Shown here: piece after piece, positions 10,570 through 21,915 of the stretch
Layout: the number at the start of each line of letters is the position of its first letter
How positions within the stretch are numbered: the stretch's first letter is position 1
Assembly (NCBI GenBank): GCA_009801085.1
Contig: VNWV01000024.1
Location: 1-64,000, forward strand
Length of the DNA: 64,000 nucleotides
Direction of reading: 5' to 3'
From: Lasiodiplodia sp. COLG20
Taxonomy: Eukaryota; Ascomycota; Dothideomycetes; Botryosphaeriales; Botryosphaeriaceae
The notes under the pieces: model-generated
The model's database searches: none
The model's input: the letters and a program-made list of their open reading frames with translations, nothing else
What the model was told of the DNA's origin: nothing
Program-made: the position numbers and the translations under genes

Positions 10570-13210
10570 CGGTCTATGTCACTAATGGACTGTCCTCAAA
10601 GTTTTGCCTCTGATAAAGCTGTGATATGTTCTTGCCCTCGTGGTTGAGGAAGTAAGAGACCCTGATCAATCTGTTGGACTCTGTTGTTGGTATAGGGCCG
10701 TTCCGGAAGTCATTGCGGTACCGTGCTCGCGGTAGGCGCGCCTCGTCGATGTTCGATATGGGCGTCAGCAGGACAGACGAAGACGGGTAAAAGAAGATCG
10801 TGTGACGAAGAGTGATAGTCGATAAGATGTCAATCAAAAGGAGGGAACGACAAAAAGAAAATGGAATCGATCGGCCAGTGCAATAAGGATAAGGCGCGAT
10901 ATGTGACGGACGATATATATATGATCAGCCCCTCCAAGAAGCCCCGTCACCCAAGGCTGGAGTGACAGCTGCAGGTGGCAAGAGCCGAGGCGGGTGCCAG
11001 GGCGCATATAAGCACAAAACAGCTACCGGGTAGTCACATATCCCAATCCTGCACCTCGGCCGCTGGACCAGAGTAAACGAAGCAGCGGGAAATGGCGCAG
11101 CAGGTACATGAATGGCTGGAGCCAGGTACAGCGCATCGGAACGGGTGTCTGGAAGCAGCGGCCGGCGATGCGCGAGCGGAACTGCGGTTCCTGAGCTCTA
11201 GGCTCCACACCATCAGACGCCCACGAGACACACATCCACATCATCGGGAGCTCGGGCCCCCGCGCCGCAAGGTCTTCGCGCGGGCTGGCTGGCTGGATCG
11301 TGTCGGCGGTGGCGGCTGCAGGCTGGACGGGGGGCGTTTGCGTGTGTGCGCTCCCCGGGCTCTGAAACCTGGGGGCCGGCAAGTCCGTCCATGGGATCCC
11401 GCTCGCCTTCACCAGGTCGACGGCCAGGAAATGAGCTCAGCGGCACCCGGGAATCCGCGAGAGCGGCAATTGAGAGCGCGAGCGAGCCAACATGCGGTTG
11501 TTCTCTGGGGATGGATCCGTTGCGGAGACCCTGTTGCCCCGTGCATTATTTTATATCTCGTGCATGGAAGCGAGGCCCAACGGCCGCAGTTGCCGCGAAC
11601 GGCCTAGCCTGCGTGGCACAGAAGGACGACCAGCGCAGCGGCCCTCTCATTCCGCCATACGAGCTGCTGCTAAGGCCGTGAGGCAGAGCACTGGAGAAGC
11701 TGCGCCGATGAAAATAACGCGCGTCATGCGCAGTTGAGTGTTGAGAGGGAGCGGCGTTTGGGTGAGGCGGCGTTCTCCTTCTGGGCTGGTGATCCACGTG
11801 GACGGACCACAATCCCGGCCGATACCATTTTCTCATTTTCCATTGTCGTCAAGAGCAGCGAGTCCGTTACGGAATGCGGCAGGTCGGCCGGCCGCAGCTG
11901 GAAGGCGGCTGATGCTCCCGAGCGGGACCCAGGATTGGAAGGGAAAATAAAAACCGGGGGGCGCGCGGAAACCAACAAGCTCTGCCGTGAGTTATATTAC
12001 CAGAAAGCGTCAGCCTTGCCCTCGGAATCGCGGCCGTCCCATAGCGGCGGAGATGGCCGCCAAGCTGACCGTACAGGGCCTCCCAAGCCTTACTGAGACG
12101 CTGATAAGCGACTCCGCAGCTGGAAAGACGTCTTTGCGAGCCCGCCGTGCTGCTGCTGCATGATGCCGCCGCAGCGAGCCTCCATGTGCGCCGCGCGCTG
12201 TCTTTGCTTCTGTTGATGCATGACGATGATCATCATTATGTGATCGCGATGGAGGATGCTCTGTTCACGTGGCGCCCGCGAAGATCCGGAAAAAGCAACC
12301 TCCTAGACACGTCGCTCGACGAGAGAGCATCAAGCCTTCGTTCCTGTCTGATCTCAATTTTGCTTTTTCTCGTCGTACAAGCAAGGTTGGAAGCGGGTCG
12401 ATCATAGCTCCAAAGCATGTTTCTGAGCGGTGTGTATCGCAAAGCCGTACTTCACTCCCTCTGGCAGGGTTGGGCCTGAACTCCTTATGAAAGGAACTAA
12501 GGAGCGCCCGTGAGAGATACGGGAACTTTTACCTGTGAGTGGACACTCAACCCTTTACCGTCACATTTCACATGCAGACCCTCGAGGCTGTCGTCCATGA
12601 TCTGACATGAGTCGTGTGTCTTGTGAGCGCCACATGCACCCCTAGGTTCTCGCATACCCATGTCGCCCTCGTGGTCGAAGCTTGCGAAGTGTCAGCCTTG
12701 TACTACAACAACCTCCACCACGCCCGGAGTAAGCTCTCCCTTGGTTCCCTGCATCTCAGCACTACTCTCGCTTCTTTCTGCTTAGAAGAGCCTGGAGTCC
12801 GAGCATGATACAGAGCCAAGCGTCCCACGAAAAGGCTGTTCGACATCCATGGTACGGGTTCCTGCATGCAAATGTGCCGCCCTGAGGTCTGCATAAGCGC
12901 TCGGTCGTGGAATCCTTCTAGAATCCCCCTTTTCCTGCGGCACAGATATCGGCCGGCAAGTTGCAGAAGCCACATGTACGTTCAAAGACATTACGCGATG
13001 CAACAATGCGACGAGAACGACTGTTGGGGAAAATGGCCTGTGCAAAACAGGCCTTCACACCTCTATAGCTGACGCCTAAATGGTCTAAACGAAATGAGCT
13101 ATCTTCATCTAGAAAGATTTGAAAGGTAGGAGACAAAGACTCGCAGACGCTACCCCGGCCTCTGGTACAATGTCAAGCCATCGCCGCCTAGCCGTTAGCA
13201 TCGAAACGGC
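10570..13210. other. Gene-free stretch, 2.6 kb
   Basis: No reading frame here has convincing codon use, splice structure or family resemblance. The segment around 11.0-12.1 kb is GC-rich, which produces several spurious Arg/Ser-rich frames on both strands. It contains the amidase promoter at its left end and the 3' flank of the methyltransferase at its right end. I see no tRNA or transposon ends. Confidence 0.5.
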
Positions 13211-14230
13211 CTAAGCAATGAAAGGAATCGCGACGGTCGTCCTGGCGCGGTACTTGCGATATTCTTCTCCGAAGAAATTGACCAGGAACTTCTCCTCGTC
13301 TGTTGACTTGCGGTTAGCAGCTGTCTCCAGTTTGAAACTTGTATGGGCGTACTCACGCATAATCCGATGGCTGAAGAAGCGCCACAACACAGCTGCATAA
13401 ATAAAGAAGCACACAACGTTCCCCAGCATGAGCTGTGTTCCCAGTCCCCACCAGAAGAAGCCAAAGTAGCTCGGGTGCCGCAGCACCGCATAAATTCCGT
13501 CCGTCACCAGTTCGTGGTCGGATTTCTTGCTGCTTTGCACGAGATGGTTGAAGTTGGTGCCCGCCTGCGCCATGGCTACGCTCCGCACCGTCTGGCCCAC
13601 CGCGATCAACGCGATCCCAAGCACCGCCGTCACACCGACGAAATTGACCTTATCGTGCCAGTCTGGAAAGATGAAGTGCGTGACGAGGTACTCGAACATG
13701 GCGGTCGAGTGCGCAATCTGGTACTCCTTGCCATTACTGAACAAGAAGCTGCGCGTCTTGGCCGAGGGCGTGTTGTAGCGCGCCGTCGTCCAGAACTCAA
13801 GGAAATGGAACAGCGACAGCGCAGTCACGAAGAATGGGGCGCGCCACGCTGCGCTGTGCGAGACAAAGGCCAGGTATGCTGCTGCGGCCAGGCTGAGACC
13901 GAGCGCTTGTCCCAGCGCGAATGCGCGAAAACCAATGCCCGACAGCGAGCGCGGTTGGCCCGGCAGCAGTTCCTGCGCCGCGACAGGAAACATGGGCGCT
14001 TTCTGTTGCTGTTGGTATTGCTGCGACTGTGGCGCGGTCGCGGTACGCACGTCTTTCTGCTCGCGCAGGCGGATCTCATGGTCGACCTCCGGGGTCCATT
14101 TCCCACGACTTGCTGGGCGGTTGACGGGCCAGGATATAGAGGGGCCAGCACCCTCTTCGCTCGGAGATTTGTTGGGGCTCGTTGCTGCAGCTGCAGAGCC
14201 GTTTGCAGTGCCGTTCGAGGGGGCGGGCAT
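13211..14230 (-). CDS. STE14: Protein-S-isoprenylcysteine O-methyltransferase
   Basis: Carboxyl-methylates the C-terminal prenylcysteine of CAAX proteins (Ras/Rho GTPases, a-factor-type pheromone) at the ER membrane. The C-terminal half carries the ICMT pattern: several membrane helices, a HELVTDGIYAVLRHPSYFGFFWWGLG cofactor region that starts near residue 226, a paired SHRIM..EEKFL segment, and FFGEEYRKYRARTTVAIPFI at the end. A 57-bp intron (13356-13300) interrupts the SHRIM..EEKFL segment. It has GT-AG ends, no in-frame stop and a length divisible by three, so the frame also reads through it; splicing gives 320 residues and restores the family spacing. The first 75 residues are Ser/Pro/Gln-rich and poorly conserved. 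Start at 14230 is the only suitable ATG. Divergent from the acetyltransferase at 14629. Confidence 0.9.
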   Translation of the reverse strand: MPAPSNGTANGSAAAATSPNKSPSEEGAGPSISWPVNRPASRGKWTPEVDHEIRLREQKDVRTATAPQSQQYQQQQKAPMFPVAAQELLPGQPRSLSGIGFRAFALGQALGLSLAAAAYLAFVSHSAAWRAPFFVTALSLFHFLEFWTTARYNTPSAKTRSFLFSNGKEYQIAHSTAMFEYLVTHFIFPDWHDKVNFVGVTAVLGIALIAVGQTVRSVAMAQAGTNFNHLVQSSKKSDHELVTDGIYAVLRHPSYFGFFWWGLGTQLMLGNVVCFFIYAAVLWRFFSHRIMREYAHTSFKLETAANRKSTDEEKFLVNFFGEEYRKYRARTTVAIPFIA

Positions 14231-14628
14231 CGTTTCAAGGGTTGGAGGCGTTGCTGTGAGCGCGTTGGATTTTTTTATTTTCGGGCTGAGGTGGTCGCTA
14301 ACACGGTCTCAGACGTTTAAGGCGGAGGAAGATGCATAGCGGGCGGGCGAGTGCAAAGATAAGGGGCTGCGATGCGTGACAGTGTCACAAAGAGAGAGTG
14401 GAGAACAATGGGCGGTTGCGCTGGAGGTCAGAAGGGCGATGCGACAAAGCCGATGACGAACGCCGCAACCGGGACCCCAGACCCGATCGAGCCGCCCGGG
14501 CGGTGAGCTCTAGCGCTCGCACCCCTCAGCGGGGACCTGCTGTCGATCAACCGTCACCCACCAGCCTTGTTATCTGTGTCACTGTCCCTCGCAAACGCCT
14601 TTTCTCACGCAATCGCAAGCTGCCCGCC

Positions 14629-15609
14629 ATGTCTATCCAGGTTGATGAGGTGGAAAACAGGCGCAAGATGGCGCGCGGCGAGCTCTACCACGCCTTCACC
14701 CCCGAGCTCACTGCCGCCAGAGCACGTTGCCAGGCCGCTTGCAAACGCTACACCAACGCCGGCGAGGTTCCACGCAGACGTCTGGTCGAGCTATGGAGGG
14801 AGTAAGTAGCCAGATTCGTACGTCGGCCTGTCGCTACTAGAAGAAACGCCACCGGCCTTACTTTCGCACCGACACAGTCTCCCCGTTAATGCCCCTCCCT
14901 TTCTCACAGCATTGTCGGCGACACAACGCCCCTCCCGCCGCCCGCAGCAACGCCTGAAGCGGATGATGCGCTCTTCGAAGACGAGCCGTGGGTTGAGGGT
15001 CCCATCCACATTGACTACGGCACCAACGTGAAGCTGGGCTCGAACGTCTTCATCAACTTCAATTGCACTATCCTCGATACTTGCCTAGTGACCATCGGCT
15101 CGCGCACTCTGTTCGGCCCCAACATCTCTCTCTACTCGGGCACGCATCCTCTCGACCCGCTCGTTCGCAACGGTACCAAGGGCCCCGAGCTCGGTGGAGA
15201 GATTCACATTGGCGAGGATTGCTGGCTCGGCGGCAATGTCACCATCCTACCCGGCGTGACTATCGGGCGTGGTTCAACAATCGGTGCGGGCAGTGTTGTG
15301 ACTAAGGATGTGCCGCCATTCCATGTCGCAGCTGGTAATCCGGCACGCATTCTTAAGAAGATCGAGACCATGATGGATCCTGAGCAGGCTGCTCAGAAGC
15401 AGTCTGCGACAAATAGTGGCCCGGGCGGGATGATGACAGCACAGGATGCTCTTCGTGGGATGCAAGCTCATGGTGCGGAGGTAGAAATGAGGGAACAAGC
15501 AGAAGAGGAGGAAATGACCAAGCCGGTCGACGAAGAGAGATTCTGGCGCGCTTTCGCTGCTAGTGAGCAGCATGCTGCTGAAGGCGGAGCGTACGGCAAG
15601 AAAGATTAG
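14629..15609 (+). CDS. Maltose/galactoside O-acetyltransferase-like (hexapeptide repeat)
   Basis: Transfers acetyl from acetyl-CoA to a sugar hydroxyl; the true acceptor is unknown. Exons 14629-14801 and 14910-15609 with a 108-bp intron give 290 residues. Residues about 10-60 form the N-terminal Mac-type domain (KMARGELYHAFTPEL...). The left-handed beta-helix follows, with hexapeptide turns including GSNVFINFNCTI, GEIHIGEDCWLGGNVTILPG and VTIGRGSTIGAGSVVTKDVP, then the closing AAGNPARILKK segment typical of the LacA/NodL group. The catalytic His is probably in SGTHPLD. About 75 extra C-terminal residues, rich in Glu, Ala and Gln, are not part of the fold. The frame is open upstream to 14398, but only the ATG at 14629 starts the conserved domain. 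Confidence 0.9.
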
Positions 15610-16988
15610 AGCAGGCCGTAAATGACGTGTACAGCCAAACAACAACAACAGTCGATGCCTGAAAAGTAGATTGAAAGAGTATGGGTCAAAAGAAAGTCAG
15701 AAGGTCTTACGTTGCATGCCAAGAGTTTGTTCATCACCTAGATAGGCGCAGGATATAAATACGACACTGATGAGGAGCGTAGATAAGTTTCCCTCAAAAT
15801 GACGGATCCTGCACCATTGTTCAGATTTGTGATCCCTCCTGGCCTTGAGTGTTCGCAATTTGGGTCGTAGCGAGCACTATGAGGCCGTGGTATCCATGTT
15901 CAAGGTAGCTGACGTCACTTTCACCCTGGACTTACTGTAAAGGGAAGTGTTGCCTGTGTCTCCACAACAGAGGGCATCCCCGCAGCCGTGCGGAGTATCG
16001 GGTGAGTCGATCGACAATCGACCATTTAAATCCGACACAATGTCAGATATGCGGCTCAACGAGCTGAACAGCTAGCGGCTCTGACTGATGCCTCAGGAGA
16101 CACGTACGTCTAAGTCCGACCTTGAAACTCATCCGAGGAAGTAAGTCCATGCGATGCCAAGGGAGGCGCTCTCGGAGAACAAATGGACATAGCGACCCCG
16201 CACTCAGGATCATTAACCTTGCCACCGGCAGTCAAATCCGGTGACTCGTTGCACTATGATGGTTTTCTCAGAGTCTGTCTCAGCAGTACCTACGCTGGCT
16301 GTTAGAAAGGTCGAAGTTGTCGGTGAAGTGCAGAGCTGAGCTGATGCATGAATTCCCGTATTCGGCTAGTGTGTCTTAGTCAGAAATGCGGTACGTACAC
16401 TCCTGTGGATCCTGCAACGGATCTCCAACAACCAAGTCCGCATGATAACAGGTATCGTTCTATGGCCTGAGCGATGGTAGTTGGTCGGTCCCAGAATTAG
16501 CTGCCGCACGTCAGATATGCGTCTGACGGTCTAGCCGCGGACCGACACTTGCACGGCATTTAGAGTTGCGCTAGTGACCGGAGCCTTTCAGCGTGACATA
16601 ACTACCACTCACTGCCGAAGCAACAAGGCTAAATCCGACAAATCCGCCCATCAAGAATCTGGGGTAAAAGCATGGCTGGGGTAAAGGAGTTGTCTAGTGG
16701 CTGTGGCTGGCTGTATCACCAGCAACCCCTCCAAGCCCGACAAATCCGGTGAGGGAATGGGGCACAGGGGTGATCTGCGCCGGGCGACGTGCTCACTCCC
16801 CACATGATATCGCTCGGGTCATCGTGGATATATGTCGTCCTTGAGCAGTGCATACGCTTTGTGGCAGGGGATACTTTGTCCTCCTTTTCCGACCTCCGAG
16901 CACATTTAAATCAGGAGAAGATTCAACATCTTCTGGACAAGCTCGCCACACTCGACAACCTGACCAACACTTCGAATTTGCTGCTGCC
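15610..16988. other. Gene-free stretch, 1.4 kb
   Basis: No reading frame above about 75 residues and no family resemblance. It holds the acetyltransferase 3' flank and the P450 promoter. Near 16.63-16.76 kb the words GACAAATCCG and GGGGTAAA recur a few times, which may be chance. Nothing else recognisable. Confidence 0.45.
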
Positions 16989-18902
16989 ATGGAGGTTGAC
17001 CTCGAAAGAAGTTCCGGATCTGGCATACAAGCCGCCCTTTCCTTCCTTCAGTCGCATCCCATCTACGTTTTCTATGCCTTCTGCATCTTCATAGTCCTTC
17101 GCTTTCTTAAGAACCGTTATGCCTCTCCTCTCCGCCACTACCCTGGACCTTTTCTTGCATCCGGTACCCGCTTGTGGAAACTATTTGTAACCCTGCAAAC
17201 CCACCAAGAAACCGCTTTCATCAACCTCCACAAGAAATACGGTACGTACCATCACCAATAGATCTTTTCCCCAACCCCCTTCCACTTCCTATCTTCCTCC
17301 CCTCCCAGCTCCCCTTTCATCGCTCATAAAACCACCACTTAGCCCGCATTTCCAACAAAAGACCCCCCCTTCTTCTCAACTCCAACTCCTTATCCCATCA
17401 CTAACACGAAGGTGGAAACACCAAGGCCCCATCGTCCGCGTCTCCCCCACCGCCCTCTCCTTCTCCCGGCCATCGGCCGCGCGCGAGATCCTATCGGCGG
17501 GCAAGGGCTTCCACAAGACGTCCTTCTACGCCGTCTTCCCGCCGCCCGAGAACCCGGACATCTTCACCGAGACGCGCGAGGCGGTGCACGCGCTCAAGCG
17601 CCGCGCCGCGGGGCCCTCGTACGCCATGGCCGCCATGCAGGGCCTGACGGACCGCGTCGAGGCCGTCATCGGCCTGCTGTGCGAGCGGCTGGATGGGTTC
17701 TGCGCCGCTGCCGGTGCCGGTGGCGCGGGCGCGCCGGTGGTGGAGATGGACCTCGGCGCGTGGCTGCACTTCTTCGCGTTCGACGTTTTGGGGGAGGTGG
17801 CGTTCGGGCGGATGTGGGGGTTCCTGGCGGAGGGGAAGGACGTCGAGGGCTGCATCGAGGCGATCGATCAGAGTCAGCGGTATAACGGCGCGGTGGGCCA
17901 GTTGCCGCCGCTGGACTTGCTGCTGCGCAGGAATCCGCTGTGGAAGGCGTGGCAGAAGGTGATGCCGGGGGCGCAGCCGCTGGTGACGAGGATCGCGTTG
18001 GATGAGCTGCGGAAGAGGAAGGCGGATGGGGAGAAAGAGGGAGGTGAGAAGAGGAGGGATTTGTTGACGCAGTTGCTCAAGGCGCATGAGAAGGATCCGG
18101 AGAGGTTTACGGAGGGCGATGTCTTCGCCGTGACGCATGGAGCTATGTGAGTCTTGATTTCTTTACCTTTACTTCCCCCATATTTCCCCTCATGCCGTTG
18201 CACATTCACTAACGCCTCTTTGAACCCTTGCTCAGCTTCGCCGGTTCCGACTCCACCGCCTCGACCATGCAGTCCTTCATCCACCACATCCTGCGTGACC
18301 GCCGTGTCTACCTCCAAATCGTGGCTGAAATCGACGCCGCCACGCGCGCCGGGAAGCTCTCGCGGGTCGTGCAGTTCAACGAGGCGCAGCTGCACCTACC
18401 CTACTTCCAGGCCGCTCTCAAGGAGGCGATGCGCCTCCGCCCTGCTGTCGGCGTCGCGATGGCCAGGTCCGTACCCCCCACTGGCGCCGAGATCGATGGT
18501 GTAAGGTATCCGGCCGGCACCGAGTTGGACATCAACGCATGGGCGGTGCATAGGGATACCGAAGCGTTTGGTGATGATGCGGAGGTGTACAGGCCGGAGA
18601 GGTGGTTGGAGGATGGAGAGAGGGCGAGGCTGATGGACAGGCATATGTTGCAGGTAAGTGCTTGAAGAGGAGAAAATGCATGATTGCTTGTAGGCTGAGT
18701 GCTGATGTCGTCTTAGTTCGGAGGTGGCTCCCACGTGTGTATCGGACGGAACTTGGCGCTGTTGGAGATGAACAAGGTGCTTCCGATGCTGCTTCGGGAT
18801 TATGCGATGGAACTAGTGCATCCGGACCGGGACTTGGAATTCCATACTTACTTTTTCGTGGTGCAGAAGGGGCTGAACGTCAGGATCTCAAAGAGAGTAT
18901 AG
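16989..18902 (+). CDS. Cytochrome P450 (pisatin-demethylase-like clan)
   Basis: A heme monooxygenase of the ER membrane; the substrate is unknown. Exons are 16989-17241, 17426-18146, 18236-18653 and 18717-18902, giving 525 residues. Residues about 20-42 form the membrane anchor, followed by a HYPGPFLAS proline hinge. KYGPIVRVSP marks the start of the beta-1 region, and splices across the first intron. The I-helix oxygen-binding motif is FAGSDSTAS (near 326). The K-helix ExxR is in EAMRLRP (near 388), PERW follows, and the heme loop is FGGGSHVCIGRNLA with the thiolate Cys at about 472. His replaces the more common Arg in the heme loop, which is known in several fungal P450 families. Exon 2 is very GC-rich. 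Its end faces the ankyrin gene tail to tail, 289 bp apart. Confidence 0.93.
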
Positions 18903-19191
18903 CTATGAAAACGTAAGGCATCGAGCATGTAAAAAAAAAATTGACTAATGGTGTTGCGCTTCCTGAATAAGAAGAAACGTGCGAATTTTGTACAGTTTAA
19001 AGACTCAGACCAATTTCTGGATAACTGCTTCTATTTCTCAAGTGGGGTGCTCTTCCATGGGTATAATGGGCTTAAATCTCTTTTCTGAAGCCTTGATGTA
19101 TAGTCTCCGACATGACTGAATGAGAAAGGTTGTTCATGAAACAGAATAGGGAGATACCAGAAGACGCCTCTTGGCTCTCCCACTACTTTTA

Positions 19192-20820
19192 TCATATCTC
19201 ATTTTGTATCCTCTTCTGCTGCTCATCAACGAGTAGCTCGAGTATATCAACGACGAACGCGCGAGGTAGTGCCGCTTCTGCATCTTCCTTACCGCCGGGC
19301 AACATCCGGTTCCGCTGTTGTTGCGTCAAAACTTCCCAGATGCCACGATAGTCTCTCATTCTTTTCTCATGTCGCAACTGTTGACTCAAGAACTTTTGCA
19401 TAGCTATACTCTCCGCTGCCCGCCTGAGGATGTCGACGGTTGCCGGAAGCTGATAGAATACAGACGCGACGGATTGGTGGAAGGGTGAATTATCACGATA
19501 GTCTTGGTACTGTGTCGTGATGGGAAAGTAATTCCAGAAGTCTGCGTTCGGCCAACATGGAGTATCGCGAACGTCGCTCGAAAAATGCTGGAGAAGCAGG
19601 CAGACGACATCGAAGATATAAGCTTTCTTCTCGTTGTCGGCAGTCTCCGCGGATTTTAAAGCCTCCATGATAGGGCTTGAATCGTGAATAGTAAGGTATT
19701 TGAGCATCACATGCAGGGTCGTAAGCCTCGTAGGATGGCCCCTGCGGGTATCGAACCAGGAGATGGAGTTGAGGAGAGCCATAAGCGGTGCCTGGCTCAT
19801 ACCATCGGCGACATGTGGGGAAACATAGCGCTCGAAACAGATTTCAATAGCAGCGCGAACGTCGGCCTCGACGGTGGGGCAAAGAACTCGGCTGCAGCCG
19901 GCACAGAGCGTGTACAGAAAACTGTTCTTGCCATCCGGGACGTTCCTGAAGAGGAGCCGCGCGAGGAATGAAGCCATTCCCGGCTCTGAGCTGTGAAAAG
20001 ACAGAGCGTGCTCAATCGTCATCTCAGTCTCGTACTGGTGTATGTCGCCCGAGAAGTGACTGATCACGGTCAGTGGGTCGAGGCCAGCGTTGAAGAAGTC
20101 GGTAAGCATGGCGAGACCGTTGTCTGGGATGCCCAATCTGTACATGTTGGGCTCTAGCCATGGCCTAACAATCAGATATTCGAACCCCTTGAACCGTGCC
20201 CCAGCCTTTAAAAGAGAATGGGCGTATCTGGTCGCAATCGAGAAGTTGTAGTCCCTGATGTGAGTGATTCTGCGCTGCAATGCAAGCTCAAGAGCAGACA
20301 TTCCCTTATATGGTCCTTCGCCTGCAGGAGCATCGAGAAGTCCACTGTTCGGAATGATCAGCAGATCAGCGATTTCAAGGTTTGTTGCAAAAAGTACCGC
20401 AACCTGGATCGCGTGTAATCCGTCCGCATTCAAGAGAGCCATGGATGCCCCGTGTTTTAAGAGCAAATTGACTATAGAGCAATCGTTCCGTCTAATCGCA
20501 GCCATGAGCGGCGTTTCAAATGTTCGGAGATCCTTGCAGTCAATTTCTGCGCCCTCGCGCAATAGGAGCTCGAGAACTTCTGGTTCTGATTCAGAGGCTG
20601 CCAGGGACAGTAAGGATCTCCCGAGTACATCTTGGAAGTCTGCCTTGTCGTGATAGATGGGAGTGAAGTCGATGTGCCAATTCCTGACCACAAAGCGATA
20701 TGGACCACGAAGGACCAATTCCAGATGGCCAACTTTGGACTCTTGTATGCTGTCTATGAGGCCCAAGATAATGTCGTCTGGAACATTACGTGACCATGGA
20801 TCGTTTTGGTGGATGCTCAC
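19192..20820 (-). CDS. Ankyrin-repeat protein of unknown role
   Basis: One exon of 542 residues. Residues about 65-175 contain three or four ankyrin-like repeats (for example LLSLAASESEPEVLELLLREGAEIDCKD and TPLMAAIRRNDCSIVNLLLKHGAS), and more degenerate repeats may follow to about residue 220. The C-terminal 320 residues are mostly helical and unrecognised, with a Lys/Gln/Arg-rich end. No catalytic domain, signal peptide or membrane segment is visible. Ankyrin arrays bind proteins; no partner can be inferred. A possible intron-bearing upstream extension cannot be ruled out, but the ATG at 20820 is well placed before the first structured segment. Confidence 0.8.
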   Translation of the reverse strand: MSIHQNDPWSRNVPDDIILGLIDSIQESKVGHLELVLRGPYRFVVRNWHIDFTPIYHDKADFQDVLGRSLLSLAASESEPEVLELLLREGAEIDCKDLRTFETPLMAAIRRNDCSIVNLLLKHGASMALLNADGLHAIQVAVLFATNLEIADLLIIPNSGLLDAPAGEGPYKGMSALELALQRRITHIRDYNFSIATRYAHSLLKAGARFKGFEYLIVRPWLEPNMYRLGIPDNGLAMLTDFFNAGLDPLTVISHFSGDIHQYETEMTIEHALSFHSSEPGMASFLARLLFRNVPDGKNSFLYTLCAGCSRVLCPTVEADVRAAIEICFERYVSPHVADGMSQAPLMALLNSISWFDTRRGHPTRLTTLHVMLKYLTIHDSSPIMEALKSAETADNEKKAYIFDVVCLLLQHFSSDVRDTPCWPNADFWNYFPITTQYQDYRDNSPFHQSVASVFYQLPATVDILRRAAESIAMQKFLSQQLRHEKRMRDYRGIWEVLTQQQRNRMLPGGKEDAEAALPRAFVVDILELLVDEQQKRIQNEI

Positions 20821-21915
20821 GGATGCTCTGTCTTCGATTAGGATGAATAAAATGAATTGATAGACTCACTCACTCACGTTTGCAAAGACGGATTCGGGGC
20901 TGGGAGGGGAGAACGGCTATGAGGCGTGTCCGGTGGAGATGCGGAGCTGTTCCGATTCCTCTTGAAGCCCCACTCATGCAATTTGACGCGGTAGGCGCGC
21001 GCTCTGTTCTAGGTCACTAATTATGTCCTACTGCACTTGATAAATTATACGTACGAAGCGGTAAATCCATGAGCATCTCGCAGGTATCGCATTACCTCAG
21101 TCAACGATTTCCCTTGCTTGACATACAGTCTTTCTATTCCATCTTTCACCTGTAGCCAGTCTTTCGTCATTTTTGGAGATGGGTGTTCGGAAGAGTGCAA
21201 AAAGTGAGACGACTTGTCTGCAAGGATAAGTGGGCCACCATGCTGGAGTGCTATCGTTCAAATAGGCTGGGGACACACACAACAGTCTTGGGCTGCAGGA
21301 ATCATGGTCACCCCTCATGGGTCCATGCACGGTGAAAAGTGCACAGTGCAAAAACGCCAGTCTGGATAAGGAAAAGCATGCTCGAGATCATGTGGGGGCT
21401 GTGGCGGGAGCAGAAGTGCACTGTGCAGAAAAACCGCTGCGCCCCACAAGAATTGCACAGCAAAGCGCTTCGCCGTGCCAGCTGGATCAAGAAACACATT
21501 GCAATTTCTGCACTGTGCAAATACGCTAAGGCTCCCGCTCCCCTGCATCTCGATAGCTGAAGCTGGGATCTCGTGTTGTCTGTCGTTCTCATACGCCAAT
21601 CAATGATGAGGACTGTCGTGTTTCGAATACAGAGGTGCATAATCGTGGGTCGGCTCGCGCCTTTCGGTGCCGCAGGCTGTACATGCGGGAGCTGGATCCT
21701 GCAGTTCTGCCTGTGAAATGCAGGATTCTTGGCAGCGTGCGCAGCCCATTGCAGGCTATGGGTTTTTGCACAGTGCAGTTCACCAACAATTAAATGCCTC
21801 TCCGCCTTGAAGGGACTCGTCTGTCGTTTCACTTGCCTCGTGCTCTGTGCTTAAAGAATTACCATTTGCAACCACGCCGAAATCAGGCATTTACCTTTGG
21901 CGGCACTCGAAAGCA
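20821..21915. other. Gene-free stretch with palindrome cluster
   Basis: About 1.1 kb between the divergent ankyrin and small-protein genes. The 174-residue minus-strand frame at 21832-21308 lacks family resemblance, and its Cys/His-rich appearance comes from the TGCACWGTGCA words within it. The stretch holds both promoters. Confidence 0.45.
21340..21777. repeat. Four copies of the palindrome TGCACWGTGCA
   Basis: The 11-bp palindrome TGCACAGTGCA occurs at 21340-21350 and 21767-21777, and its complement form TGCACTGTGCA at 21417-21427 and 21509-21519. Each is flanked by an A- or T-rich run on one side. A partial copy (TGCACGGTG) lies 15 bp left of the first. The array is between the ankyrin gene and the small gene starting at 21916. 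It may be a set of protein-binding sites or a degraded repeat. Confidence 0.9.

Noticed and set aside
21308..21832. 174-residue minus-strand Cys/His-rich frame
   Set aside because: Its Cys and His pattern is produced by the repeated TGCACWGTGCA words, so it is more simply explained by the DNA repeat.
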